This document shows positions 34,761-42,555 of a stretch of 62,349 bases of DNA, piece after piece; the first letter of the stretch is position 1, and every line of letters starts with the position of its first letter. This DNA is from Caldifarciminota bacterium (GTDB taxonomy: Bacteria > Hydrothermota > UBA3072). Where the stretch lies: contig JAGLZA010000033.1 of the NCBI GenBank assembly GCA_023131835.1, positions 1-62,349 on the forward strand, read 5' to 3'. The translations under genes and the position numbers were made by a program. The notes beneath the pieces are model-generated. The model saw only the letters and a list, made by a program, of their open reading frames with translations. It was not told where the DNA came from and did not search any database.

Positions 34761-35348
34761 TTAATTAAATGGATTTTTATATATCATTTTACCAATTTTA
34801 CATTTTTTACATTTTCGATATATATCTCCATTTTTCTGTTTAACCGTATACTTGCAATTATCACATTCCCATCGATCATTAATAATCTCATACAATTTAG
34901 AATCATGATACTTATCATTTATTAAGTGTTCATATTTTTCAATTCCAATTACACGACCACCTAAGTTTTCAACAAGTTTATCATAATGTATTCTTGCAGG
35001 GTTGTCCAATACAGAATCAAACTTAATTTTTTTGACTTCAAGTTCAAACAACAAATATTTAAAAAAATTTATTATGTCTCTTGCAAACAACCCAGGATTG
35101 TCTTTATCAAAATTAACGGTTGTTATACTATTTATATAATTTTCAGGTCTTGCCCACTCTCCTTTAAAATAACCGCATACTTCATTTTTATCATTTAATG
35201 ATACTAATTGAACTTTCTGCCAAAAACTTGTTTCAATTTTTATTGCTTCAGCATAAGACAAATGATAATATTTATAATATGGATCCAATATAGTAGCTGC
35301 AATTTTATTGTTCAACTCATCAGTTTTTATATAAGCTGGTACTATCAT
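34761..35348 (-). CDS. GNAT-like acetyltransferase with C-terminal zinc ribbon, 195 aa
   Basis: The layout fits a GNAT fold: an N-terminal substrate region, a VQLVSLNDKNEVCGYFKGEW strand pair, and a C-terminal HYDKLVENLGGRVIGIEKYE segment typical of the last helix and strand. The final 35 residues contain CDNCKYT and CKKCKIG, a zinc ribbon. The classical acetyl-CoA pyrophosphate loop is not obvious, so activity is uncertain. The ribosome site is GGAAAAGGAAA. Confidence 0.5.
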   Translation of the reverse strand: MIVPAYIKTDELNNKIAATILDPYYKYYHLSYAEAIKIETSFWQKVQLVSLNDKNEVCGYFKGEWARPENYINSITTVNFDKDNPGLFARDIINFFKYLLFELEVKKIKFDSVLDNPARIHYDKLVENLGGRVIGIEKYEHLINDKYHDSKLYEIINDRWECDNCKYTVKQKNGDIYRKCKKCKIGKMIYKNPFN

Positions 35349-35398
35349 TAAATATTTTTCCTTTTCCGTTTTATTTGTTTATTTTTCCCTAGATTATT

Positions 35399-36061
35399 TT
35401 AAAATATAAGGAACCTATTATCAAAAGTATAATTACCAAAATTTTTTATTAATTTGTCTTTAAACGGATTTAAAAAATCTATATTTTTATTTGGTATTCT
35501 AAAATAAAAATTAAGATCTGCTTCTACGATTTTATGTAAATTATTCCAAAATAAATATTCAATTGACAAATTTGTTAAACAATTGTTACCTGCTATTTCA
35601 TCGAGATCTACTGAGTATAAAGCATTTAATACATTAATATCAGACAAATTTGAAAACTGTTTTCTACCTAGTATTAAATTAGAATGAAATATATATACTG
35701 GTGGTAATTCTAACAACAAGTTTGCTAATTTTTCTATAGATAATAAAGGAGAAAGTACAACCAAACAAAATGTTTTACATCCATGTTCCGCCATTGCATC
35801 ATAAAATTTAAACATTAATTCTCTTGAAGTGTATTCTTTATAATTGTTAGATACATCAGAATAATGTTCATTATATAATTGTACTACAAATTGTTTTTCC
35901 AAATCAGTGTGTGTTAGTTGTATTAATTCCAATGGTAATACATTTTTCACTATTTCTGGAAATATGTTATTGTCACTACGAATATAAAAATCACCAAAAC
36001 TATTTTTTTTGTGTGTTTGATTATTTTGAATTGGTTGTACTTTCCATTTAAAATTAAACAT
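35399..36061 (-). CDS. Hypothetical protein, 220 aa
   Basis: A medium-sized protein starting MFNFKWKVQPIQNNQTHKKN, with Leu-rich helices in the middle (EKLANLLLELPPVYIFHSNL) and a C-terminal aromatic stretch. No motif recognised. It lies between the GNAT-like gene and a short zinc-type gene. Composition is like other cytosolic genes here. Confidence 0.5.
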   Translation of the reverse strand: MFNFKWKVQPIQNNQTHKKNSFGDFYIRSDNNIFPEIVKNVLPLELIQLTHTDLEKQFVVQLYNEHYSDVSNNYKEYTSRELMFKFYDAMAEHGCKTFCLVVLSPLLSIEKLANLLLELPPVYIFHSNLILGRKQFSNLSDINVLNALYSVDLDEIAGNNCLTNLSIEYLFWNNLHKIVEADLNFYFRIPNKNIDFLNPFKDKLIKNFGNYTFDNRFLIF

Positions 36062-36078
36062 ATTGAACTCTTGTTTTT

Positions 36079-36285
36079 CTAAATTTTTTTAATCTCATTT
36101 TTCCACATTTTATTAAATTTAATTTCTGCTACTATTTGTTGAAATCGGGACAAATTTTTATATAATATGGTTTCCATACCACCACATTCTGGACAACTAT
36201 CTATACCCCAACTGTTACCACCCTTCCAAAAATGATCATGTGTTAAATCTTTAACACATAACATACTATTTTTATCTAACTTCAT
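36079..36285 (-). CDS. Small protein with CPECGG knuckle, 68 aa
   Basis: Contains HDHFWKGGNSWGIDSCPECG and a basic C-terminal helix. The CxxC with preceding His residues may bind zinc. Weak ribosome site; kept because it fills an operon gap exactly. Function unknown. Confidence 0.45.
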   Translation of the reverse strand: MKLDKNSMLCVKDLTHDHFWKGGNSWGIDSCPECGGMETILYKNLSRFQQIVAEIKFNKMWKNEIKKI

Positions 36286-36290
36286 AATTT

Positions 36291-36602
36291 TTATCCAATT
36301 TTAGTAGTTGTATCCCAAATTGTTAATTCCTTAATGGTCCTTTCAATCAATCCCTGTTCTTCTAAAAACCATGCATATAATATATCTTTACCATTTTTAC
36401 CATTGATAACACATTCTTCTAAAAGTGCAATTGCATTATTGGTTTCTAACATGTTTATGGTATCCTTTTCAATTAATTGTTGTGATTCCTCTTTATTCAA
36501 CATTTTGTAACATTTCTTACAATAAAATTTCCACTCACCTGTGTCAAAAATACCGTATAATTCCATTTTAGATTTACACTTTGGACACATTATATTTTTC
36601 AT
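36291..36602 (-). CDS. Zinc-ribbon protein, 103 aa
   Basis: Start set at MKNIMCPKCKSKMELYG after a GAGTGG site. Two CxxC knuckles (CPKCKS and CKKCYK) about 22 residues apart form an N-terminal zinc ribbon. The helical C-terminal part includes LLEECVINGKNGKDILYAWF. It is the last gene before the FN3 block. Confidence 0.55.
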   Translation of the reverse strand: MKNIMCPKCKSKMELYGIFDTGEWKFYCKKCYKMLNKEESQQLIEKDTINMLETNNAIALLEECVINGKNGKDILYAWFLEEQGLIERTIKELTIWDTTTKIG

Positions 36603-36659
36603 ACACCACTCAAAGAGTACAAATACCAAGTATTTTATAAACCCAGCACAAAAATCTTC

Positions 36660-36971
36660 TTATAAAGGTGTCACTACCAGATCGGCAGGGGCATCTGGAG
36701 CAACTAAATCGAAAGGGACTGCTGTCTCTATGATATCACTTTCGTTGCCCACATCATCCACAGCAGTTAGACCAATTTTATATACTCCATCTATCATTGG
36801 AAATTCTGGAACATCATCGGGAATGATTATAGAATTTACATCTCCAACTGAAACATGTGGTGAACCATAATTAAGTTGTTCAGTATCTGGAACATAATAA
36901 ATATTATAACCAACAACATCTATTGATGTTGATTTTGTCCAAGTAACCTGATATTTTCTTACATTTGCCAT
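36660..36971 (-). CDS. Fibronectin type III domain protein, 103 aa
   Basis: The protein is essentially one FN3 repeat: RKYQVTWTKSTSIDVVGYNI, YYVPDTEQLNYG, then GVYKIGLTAVDDVGNESD and a Pro-rich end DLVAPDAPADLVV. FN3 modules in phages usually decorate virions or mediate surface adhesion. The start lies immediately after the GIY-YIG stop. Paired with a second, secreted FN3-like gene on the far side of the endonuclease. Confidence 0.7.
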   Translation of the reverse strand: MANVRKYQVTWTKSTSIDVVGYNIYYVPDTEQLNYGSPHVSVGDVNSIIIPDDVPEFPMIDGVYKIGLTAVDDVGNESDIIETAVPFDLVAPDAPADLVVTPL

Positions 36972-36972
36972 A

Positions 36973-37707
36973 TTATTCTTCCTCCTTTTTGTTTACATAC
37001 CTGTAACCAGGTATTTGTTTTTTTAATCTTTTTCTTACAGTGTGTCTGGACATACCCAGAAAAATGCCCGCTTTTGTAAGCGAAGCAAAGTGTTTATTAT
37101 TTATTATTACTGCATCACTATTAGGTGGCTGATTGCCTTGTAATGATTCTGATATCTTTAACCTGGTTTTTTTAGACACTATGTGCCCTTTAAGTGTATT
37201 AGCTATTTTTTGTTTTGTCTCCTCTGATATTTTCTGTTCTTTTCTTGTTACTGACATCTTTTGTCTTGTTTCGGCAGAAGGATGTTTACCATATAAGTGA
37301 TGTTTTGGTCCTCTCTTCGATTCACTTATTTTCCGTTTAGTTTCTTCAGAATGTTTTCTTCCTGTTTGAGCTTTTGACATGTTTTCTTTTGTTTTTTTCG
37401 AAAGTTTACATCCAATTGTACCCTCACCGCCTTCAGTAAGATTATAACCATTTTCAAAAGTATTATGATAACCGATATAAAATATTTCTAATTTATTTAA
37501 ATAATTTATACTATTAATATTGTCATGTAGTATTTTCCATACAAAATTTTTCTGACCGTATTTTCTAATAGCATTGTAAAAATAACCGCTGCATCCCCCT
37601 ACCAAAGATTTCCAAATATGGGTTCTTTTACGCCGTTCTAAAGTAAGGGTGGTCTGCCCCACATACTGCTTACCATTAACCCTATTTGTAGCTATGTAAA
37701 TTAACAT
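36973..37707 (-). CDS. GIY-YIG homing endonuclease with NUMOD repeats, 244 aa
   Basis: The N-terminal nuclease domain has LIYIATN, a QYVGQT strand, the Arg-bearing LERRKRTHIW helix, a Glu in LEIFYIGYHNTF and the Asn in GYNLTEGGEG. Residues 100-190 hold three NUMOD3-like repeats (SKKTKENMSKAQTGRKH, SEETKRKISESKRG, SEETKQKIANTLKG). The last 50 residues form an HTH (FLGMSRHTVRKRLKKQ). The complete layout predicts an active free-standing homing enzyme. It sits between two FN3-type genes, an apparent insertion. Confidence 0.88.
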   Translation of the reverse strand: MLIYIATNRVNGKQYVGQTTLTLERRKRTHIWKSLVGGCSGYFYNAIRKYGQKNFVWKILHDNINSINYLNKLEIFYIGYHNTFENGYNLTEGGEGTIGCKLSKKTKENMSKAQTGRKHSEETKRKISESKRGPKHHLYGKHPSAETRQKMSVTRKEQKISEETKQKIANTLKGHIVSKKTRLKISESLQGNQPPNSDAVIINNKHFASLTKAGIFLGMSRHTVRKRLKKQIPGYRYVNKKEEE

Positions 37708-37715
37708 AATTTACC

Positions 37716-38126
37716 TTACCAACTAGGAGTACCAGGCACTGTAAAAATAAGCCAACCACAAGGTCCATTGTTATATTCAGCATACTCTTTATCAGACGAC
37801 AATGCCCAAACACTATATTCTCTAGTACCGTCTGTTTTGTTATTAAAGGCTCTTACTTGAATTTCAAAATGTCTGGATGATTTTGGTAAAGTATTAAAAG
37901 TATAAGTTGTATTAATTGTGTCAACTATGTCTGTTTCTAAACCAGTATAAAAATAATGCACTATTTTTAATTCATACCCGTCTACCTCACTGCCCGTCCA
38001 AGCTACCGTAAGAGGTTCATCCACTACCCTTCTTTCTATACAGCCACAAAAATTATCGGAAGCTACAGCTAAACTAGAAACCGTAATAAAAATTAACATA
38101 TAAATATAAATTATTATCTTTCTCAT
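37716..38126 (-). CDS. Secreted FN3-like protein, 136 aa
   Basis: A signal peptide is evident: MRKIIIYIYMLIFITVSSLA followed by VAS and a cleavage-like site. Cys residues (FCGCIERRVV) come just after. The mature part reads as an FN3 domain (LTVAWTGSEVDGYELKIVHY ... HFEIQVRAFNNKTDG). An exported FN3 protein could act at the cell envelope, for example in superinfection exclusion, or could be a virion surface protein. The ribosome site is GAGGTACAA. Confidence 0.65.
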   Translation of the reverse strand: MRKIIIYIYMLIFITVSSLAVASDNFCGCIERRVVDEPLTVAWTGSEVDGYELKIVHYFYTGLETDIVDTINTTYTFNTLPKSSRHFEIQVRAFNNKTDGTREYSVWALSSDKEYAEYNNGPCGWLIFTVPGTPSW

Positions 38127-38277
38127 TTGTACCTCACTAAATAAATCTTTTTAACACACATTTTTATTTATAGTATCTATCTATTACAGATGAATACCAA
38201 GAATTAAAAATATCATTACTATTGATAAACAACTTATCCGTAACATTATATTAATTCAAATTACTAAAACAGATAAT

Positions 38278-38478
38278 TTATTTTTGTCTACAGTAACCTT
38301 TCAATTTATGAACAACATCTAGTTCAACAGTGTGTACATGACCGTTTTTCAAAAGAAGAAGCCCGTAACTTGTGTCTCCGTCTGTCACAATTCTTGCTAC
38401 TTCAAGAATATTTAAATCTAATATTATAGGATCTAAATCTACTAAATCTGTATCATAAGAATTTACATTAAATGACAT
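38278..38478 (-). CDS. Small hypothetical protein, 66 aa, with structured leader
   Basis: Start placed at MSFNVNSYDTDLVDLDPIIL, preceded by GCGAGGTATGGATT. The protein is acidic and strand-rich with LLLLKNGHVHTVELDVV. Unknown family. Its 5' leader (38479-38615) contains two hairpins with perfectly complementary loops, so expression may be controlled at RNA level. Confidence 0.55.
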   Translation of the reverse strand: MSFNVNSYDTDLVDLDPIILDLNILEVARIVTDGDTSYGLLLLKNGHVHTVELDVVHKLKGYCRQK

Positions 38479-38512
38479 AATCCATACCTCGCTTAAATAT
38501 AACAAAATACTA

Positions 38513-38544
38513 CACGCTGACCCCAAGCAGCGGTGCTTTTTTTT
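38513..38544 (+). terminator. Terminator-like hairpin reading rightward
   Basis: On the plus strand CACGCTG pairs with CAGC(G)GTG (one bulge) around loop ACCCCAAG and is followed by CTTTTTTTT. No plus-strand gene is known immediately upstream, so it may instead matter as part of the minus-strand leader structure. Confidence 0.5.
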
Positions 38545-38615
38545 ACAATATTTATTGTTGCCAGACTCTGTAACATTTACAAAATTGGTTGCTTACCGAC
38601 TTGGGGCAGGTAAGC
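38513..38615 (-). promoter_or_regulatory. Two-hairpin leader with complementary loops (kissing-loop candidate)
   Basis: Read on the minus strand, hairpin 1 (38615-38591) has a perfect 7-bp stem GCTTACC/GGTAAGC with loop containing CCCCAAG. Hairpin 2 (38535-38513) has GCTG/CAGC plus flanking pairs and a loop containing CTTGGGG. The two 7-nt loop sequences are exact complements. The element precedes the ribosome site of the 66-aa gene by about 20 bases. Confidence 0.6.
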
Positions 38616-38626
38616 TAAACGTTATC

Positions 38627-38809
38627 TTATAAATAAATAACTCTATTCATTTTTTCATAATCTGGAGTATCATCTTTAATACCGTTACCACCGACAACAA
38701 AATTATGAAAAGGTAAATTAACCACAAGGCTATTTAGAAAGAGCGAATCATTTGTATTGTATTCCACAAGAAACTTGTCATCATTGTTTTCCTGCTTGTC
38801 TTGTTTCAT
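38627..38809 (-). CDS. Small hypothetical protein, 60 aa
   Basis: The ATG follows GGAGGTCACTAAAAA, a strong ribosome site. The protein starts MKQDKQENNDDKFLVEYN and has a hydrophobic middle (LFLNSLVVNLPFHNFVVGGN). No family known. The complement of its ribosome site also pairs with that of the plus-strand peptide gene nearby. Confidence 0.5.
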   Translation of the reverse strand: MKQDKQENNDDKFLVEYNTNDSLFLNSLVVNLPFHNFVVGGNGIKDDTPDYEKMNRVIYL

Positions 38810-38917
38810 TTTTTAGTGACCTCCAGTTATCCTTAAGTCAACATGAAATAGTAATGGGAAAATCCCCTTCAACATCTCTCCTTTGTTCAAAAGATACTGA
38901 GTAATAAGGAGGAGGTC

Positions 38918-39010
38918 ATGGCTATAATTATTGACATCCTCGGTTTATTAATTGCTTTAGTTGGTTTGTTCTTAGCCATCAGGCAAGAGATCAAATCACC
39001 GAGAAAATAA
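38918..39010 (+). CDS. 30-aa hydrophobic peptide on the opposite strand (type I toxin-like candidate)
   Basis: The ATG is preceded by an extended AAGGAGGAGGTC site. The peptide has an acidic-hydrophobic start, one membrane-spanning segment (IIIDILGLLIALVGLFLAI) and a charged tail (RQEIKSPRK). This is the layout of small membrane toxins such as Fst, TisB or Ldr, and also of ordinary tiny membrane regulators. It is the only supported plus-strand gene within the long minus-strand block. A 17-bp hairpin follows its stop codon and then a sequence complementary to its ribosome site. Confidence 0.55.
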   Translation: MAIIIDILGLLIALVGLFLAIRQEIKSPRK

Positions 39011-39022
39011 TAAACATTGAAA

Positions 39023-39074
39023 GTTTATGTGACCTGGTGTTACGGCACTAGGTCATGTAAACGACTTCCTCCTT
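39023..39074 (+). promoter_or_regulatory. 17-bp hairpin plus anti-Shine-Dalgarno segment after the 30-aa peptide gene
   Basis: In plus-strand RNA the arms at 39023-39039 and 39046-39062 pair over 17 bp with three G-U wobbles around hexaloop TTACGG. In the opposite RNA these wobbles would be A-C mismatches, so the plus-strand transcript is the structured one. Directly after, GACTTCCTCCTT (39063-39074) can pair with the peptide gene's AAGGAGGAGGTC with one wobble. Confidence 0.6.
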
Positions 39075-39117
39075 AGTAAATAGTATTAAATTGCCCAACC
39101 AGCCACTCAGCTTTACG

Positions 39118-39333
39118 TTATATTTTTTCAACAAGTTCATATTGTTTAAAGATAGATGGTATCTTTTTTATACCATTAACTAATTCAGGAGATTTTATAA
39201 ACTCTACTTTTACTTTAGCACATTTTCCTGCTTCTATTATAAGTTCAAATTTTGTAACACCTTTATCATCTAATCCAAAAGCTTTTAAGAAGTCTTCTGG
39301 TAAATCGGCTGCGTGTAACATTTCATTATTCAT
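39118..39333 (-). CDS. Small hypothetical protein, 71 aa
   Basis: Begins MNNEMLHAADLPEDFLKAFG and has a strand motif CAKVKVEFIKSPELV. The start follows CTCCGAGGTGAAAA. Length and composition resemble small regulatory or phage-accessory proteins; no family recognised. Confidence 0.55.
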   Translation of the reverse strand: MNNEMLHAADLPEDFLKAFGLDDKGVTKFELIIEAGKCAKVKVEFIKSPELVNGIKKIPSIFKQYELVEKI

Positions 39334-39398
39334 TTTTCACCTCGGAGGTAATGATGAACACTTATAAATTTTATAAAACAAAATTGGTCATTATATTT

Positions 39399-40229
39399 TT
39401 ACTCTTCACCGTCCCTACTCATATCAATGGCCATCATTTTCTCATCTCGTTCCCGTTTGTCTTTTCTTTCTTTTTCACAATCTTTAGATGTAATGTTTAA
39501 ATCATAAATGAATGTGAATAATTGATCTTCTAGAAACTTATAAATAGACATAATGGGTATAAAATAAGATAAATGTGTAATGGCATCAGAAGAAAAACCG
39601 CTTATTGAAACTGCGACCCTTGAAGGGACACCTATAAATTCATAAGTTTCACCTAAAAATACAGCTCCACCTGAATTACCAAAAATTGTAGCAGCACTTG
39701 ACAAAAAATATGGATAATTATCAATAATATCATTAAAACCAGTTAAATTACCTTGAGTAGCAAGCGGTGGATGACCAAGACCACAACCAACAGCATAAAG
39801 ATCCATAAACATTCTTAATTTTTCTTTATGTTGCCCTTTAGGAAACATTGTTGCTACATAATCAATTTTTCTTTCTGTTTTAAGTCTTAACAGTGCTAAA
39901 TCCATGTCTTTATCATAACACATAATCTCGCTTCTGTATGTACTTTGCCCACTTTCCCATGATCCATATTCAAAATTAAAAAATTCAACAGAACATTCAG
40001 ACAAAATATCTGTTTTTACTTCCCTCTTTAAAAGAGTACTCCATTTCTTTTCAACCTTAATGTTAGCACTAACTACATGACAATTAGTTAAAACATAGGT
40101 TTCGTATTTACTGTCTTCCCCGGGCAATAATTTTGAATAAACAACTGTTCCAGAGCCCCCTGCCTGATCCGTTCTCACCCTTACTGTGGGGTAAAGCATT
40201 TTTTCGTGTTTATCTTCTAACATAGACAT
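39399..40229 (-). CDS. Trypsin/HtrA-like serine protease, 276 aa
   Basis: The catalytic triad is visible: His51 (YVLTNCHVV), Asp110 (KDMDLALLRL) and Ser186 (IFGNSGGAVF). The order and spacing match trypsin-like/HtrA proteases. There is no signal peptide or PDZ domain; the C-terminal 30 residues are a charged tail (SKDCEKERKDKRERDEKMMA). It would therefore act inside the infected cell. It is the second S1-type protease of the window and only the triad motifs resemble the first, at 31.1 kb. The ribosome site is AGGAGGAGTT. Confidence 0.8.
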   Translation of the reverse strand: MSMLEDKHEKMLYPTVRVRTDQAGGSGTVVYSKLLPGEDSKYETYVLTNCHVVSANIKVEKKWSTLLKREVKTDILSECSVEFFNFEYGSWESGQSTYRSEIMCYDKDMDLALLRLKTERKIDYVATMFPKGQHKEKLRMFMDLYAVGCGLGHPPLATQGNLTGFNDIIDNYPYFLSSAATIFGNSGGAVFLGETYEFIGVPSRVAVSISGFSSDAITHLSYFIPIMSIYKFLEDQLFTFIYDLNITSKDCEKERKDKRERDEKMMAIDMSRDGEE

Positions 40230-40249
40230 AATTTTTTTAACTCCTCCTT

Positions 40250-40873
40250 TTACTTGTTTGATTTAAAAAAAGATATATTTGTATGTAAAAATTCTTTGAT
40301 TCCTTCTGCTGTTTTCTTTTCTTTTAAATACATTTTCACCCCCTTAGGTTTTAATACTAAGATTCTGCCGCCAATTTTTGTTCCATTATATAGACTGTTA
40401 AATCCGTAAAGTAGTAATTCCTCTATAAAACTTAAATTCTTTTTATTCAACAATTCAGTTTTAAAACTAAGATCAAAAGAAGCTCCTTCATCATTATCGT
40501 CATCATTATCATTATTGTTATCTGATTTTTCATCATCAACATAGTTTTTAAATTCTGTAACAAATAAGAATTTAGTATGTGAAGGATGTTTTTTTGCCAC
40601 CTTAATTACATTTCTCATAGTATAAATATAGTTTAGAATACCAACCATATCAATATAATGAACAAAAACTGATTCTATTAAAAATTCTTTAAGACCTCTT
40701 ATTACTGTATCATCATCAACGTGATCACTGAGTTCGGTAAGATATACTTCAAGAAAGTAATCAATAACGTCCTTTTGGTCCCTCGTAATTATATCGGCTG
40801 CTTTAGCATCTAATTCTGTAATTATTAAATAAAGACCTTTTTCTTTTCTTAATGATTTTAATATTTTTATCAT
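40250..40873 (-). CDS. Hypothetical protein with Asp/Asn-rich linker, 207 aa
   Basis: A helical N-terminal domain (SLRKEKGLYLIITELDAKAA...) is separated from a C-terminal domain by a low-complexity run DEKSDNNNDNDDDNDEGAS. The run is encoded by an imperfect trinucleotide repeat near 40480-40530. It lies 20 bases upstream of the HtrA-like protease gene and could be its partner or substrate. Function unknown. Confidence 0.55.
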   Translation of the reverse strand: MIKILKSLRKEKGLYLIITELDAKAADIITRDQKDVIDYFLEVYLTELSDHVDDDTVIRGLKEFLIESVFVHYIDMVGILNYIYTMRNVIKVAKKHPSHTKFLFVTEFKNYVDDEKSDNNNDNDDDNDEGASFDLSFKTELLNKKNLSFIEELLLYGFNSLYNGTKIGGRILVLKPKGVKMYLKEKKTAEGIKEFLHTNISFFKSNK

Positions 40874-41042
40874 ATAATCCCCTAACAGCTACACCTACAC
40901 CTTCTAACTATAATAGGTTAGTTTAATCCAACAAAACATACTCCATAGAATACCACTTGTGTTTTTTCTTTTTTGTATCATTTATTTTTTGTCATATTTT
41001 ATTTTCATTAATTCTTTTTGTAGTGATCATCTTATTTGCCAT

Positions 41043-41384
41043 TTAATTCTTCTGTTTTAACATGTCTATCATGTTTCTATAATACAGGGCTACTCCCCAA
41101 TTGATAAAACTTGTAGTTGTTAAATCTATTGTTAAATCCAATGCTTCATATAGTAATATATTTGCATAATCATGAAATTTTTTATTATTTGTTAGTACTT
41201 GATCATTATCCTCTTTTAGTCTGCGTTCATTTTCATCAAGTAACATTTTAAGATAACCTTTTAATGTTTTTATTTGTTCTTCGTTGAACTCCATATTCAA
41301 CTTTTTAAAAACTTTAAATCCTTTTGTTAATATTCGACTCATTATTAACTCGTGTGTTGCGTGAGTGGTCATTCTATTTGCCAT
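41043..41384 (-). CDS. Hypothetical helical protein, 113 aa
   Basis: Starts MANRMTTHATHELIMSRILT and is mostly helical with EEQIKTLKGYLKMLLDENER. One base separates its start from the stop of the upstream 61-aa gene. Unknown family. The 168 bases downstream (40874-41042) hold no convincing gene. Confidence 0.5.
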   Translation of the reverse strand: MANRMTTHATHELIMSRILTKGFKVFKKLNMEFNEEQIKTLKGYLKMLLDENERRLKEDNDQVLTNNKKFHDYANILLYEALDLTIDLTTTSFINWGVALYYRNMIDMLKQKN

Positions 41385-41385
41385 T

Positions 41386-41571
41386 TTATGTCCTCTCGTT
41401 ATAAGTTACTTTATTCAATTGTTCTATAATATCTATTGCTATTTCTTCAAGGACCCCATCTACATCACCTGCATCATAACCACAATAATGATCATATCCA
41501 TCGGTTAATTTTTTTTCATTGTCTTCAAGAACTTTAACAACAGCATTAATTTGTTTGTTTGAAATAAGCAT
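41386..41571 (-). CDS. Small acidic protein, 61 aa
   Basis: Begins MLISNKQINAVVKVLEDNEK with a DGYDHYCGYDAGDVDGVLEE acidic core. Coupled to both neighbours by two-base or one-base gaps. No recognisable motif. Confidence 0.5.
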   Translation of the reverse strand: MLISNKQINAVVKVLEDNEKKLTDGYDHYCGYDAGDVDGVLEEIAIDIIEQLNKVTYNERT

Positions 41572-41573
41572 AT

Positions 41574-41921
41574 TTATCCTTTTTCTTCTATTTTAGTTAT
41601 ACCTTCTTGTAAGGCTTCAATAAAGCCTTCGATGTGTTTTTTATCCATAAACAGTACGTCTGCTTGCATTTCTAAATAACCACCAAAAATTAATTTTAAC
41701 CCGGCAAATAATCTTCTATATATTTTTTCATACCATGGTGAAAATTCATAATAGTATTTCCAATACAGTGTCTTTCCGATCATCAAAGTTATATTATTTA
41801 TGTCTTTATCATATTCTAGCCATAGTTCAAATTCATAATCTTTATTACCACAAGCACATGCTATTCTGTAAAATGCAGAATCATTAAATTCGGCTATTTT
41901 CATTACTCTATAAGATATCAT
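41574..41921 (-). CDS. Hypothetical protein, 115 aa
   Basis: An aromatic-rich protein (YRIACACGNKDYEFELWLEY) with a CACGN segment and a helical C-terminus (KKHIEGFIEALQEGITKIEE). Part of a run of small coupled genes. Function unknown. Confidence 0.5.
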   Translation of the reverse strand: MISYRVMKIAEFNDSAFYRIACACGNKDYEFELWLEYDKDINNITLMIGKTLYWKYYYEFSPWYEKIYRRLFAGLKLIFGGYLEMQADVLFMDKKHIEGFIEALQEGITKIEEKG

Positions 41922-41974
41922 TTTATAATCCCCTTATTCATGAACTTTAACTTTCTTTTTCTAATAATCTCTAA

Positions 41975-42151
41975 TTACTTAGTTAAATACTCTTTAAAAA
42001 TTATTCCACAATGAGGGCATTTAAATTCATCATAACTAGTACCCTCTTCCCACCCATCATAAGAATAAATACATTTTGCATCAGGATGGTACCATTGATA
42101 GGGTTTGCCATCTGACGGGTTCTTTTTTGTACACCGTTTTCTCTTATCCAT
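41975..42151 (-). CDS. Small zinc-finger protein, 58 aa
   Basis: ATG at 42149-42151. The frame encodes MDKRKRCTKKNPSDGKPYQW and ends in FKCPHCGIIFKEYLTK. The CPHC knuckle plus upstream Cys and His residues could bind zinc. A GGGGAAAAAC sequence lies 10 bases upstream. It fills an otherwise empty 250-base stretch. Confidence 0.5.
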   Translation of the reverse strand: MDKRKRCTKKNPSDGKPYQWYHPDAKCIYSYDGWEEGTSYDEFKCPHCGIIFKEYLTK

Positions 42152-42173
42152 AAATTATTTGTTTTTCCCCTTT

Positions 42174-42497
42174 TTAATTTAATAATAATTTTGTTTCGAG
42201 TGTGTGATTTTCAATGTCACTACTACCAACTAATACATAAGCAATTACAAAAATATCGTTTATATCTCCCCTGATTATTAAAATATTATTGTCATTTATT
42301 GGACAGGTTTCAAAAATTTTTGCGATATTACTTGTAGATACCATAGAACAAAACGGATGCAAACTACCCTTTTTGTCTTTGTATAGATCGCTGTCTTTTA
42401 TCCATGAATCTGTGTCCTCGTTAAAACTATATCCTTTCCAATTAGGAGGCAATGTAAGTACACCACCTATGTCTATTTTACTTATTTTTACTTCCAT
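42174..42497 (-). CDS. Hypothetical protein, 107 aa
   Basis: Start set at MEVKISKIDIGGVLTLPPNW, with AAAGGAAA upstream; the frame extends to 42527. The protein is beta-rich (ILIIRGDINDIFVIAYVLVG). No family recognised. Confidence 0.5.
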   Translation of the reverse strand: MEVKISKIDIGGVLTLPPNWKGYSFNEDTDSWIKDSDLYKDKKGSLHPFCSMVSTSNIAKIFETCPINDNNILIIRGDINDIFVIAYVLVGSSDIENHTLETKLLLN

Positions 42498-42555
42498 ATC
42501 ATATTTCCTTTTTGTTATTATAGTCATGATCTACGATTTTTTCGGTACAAATAAA

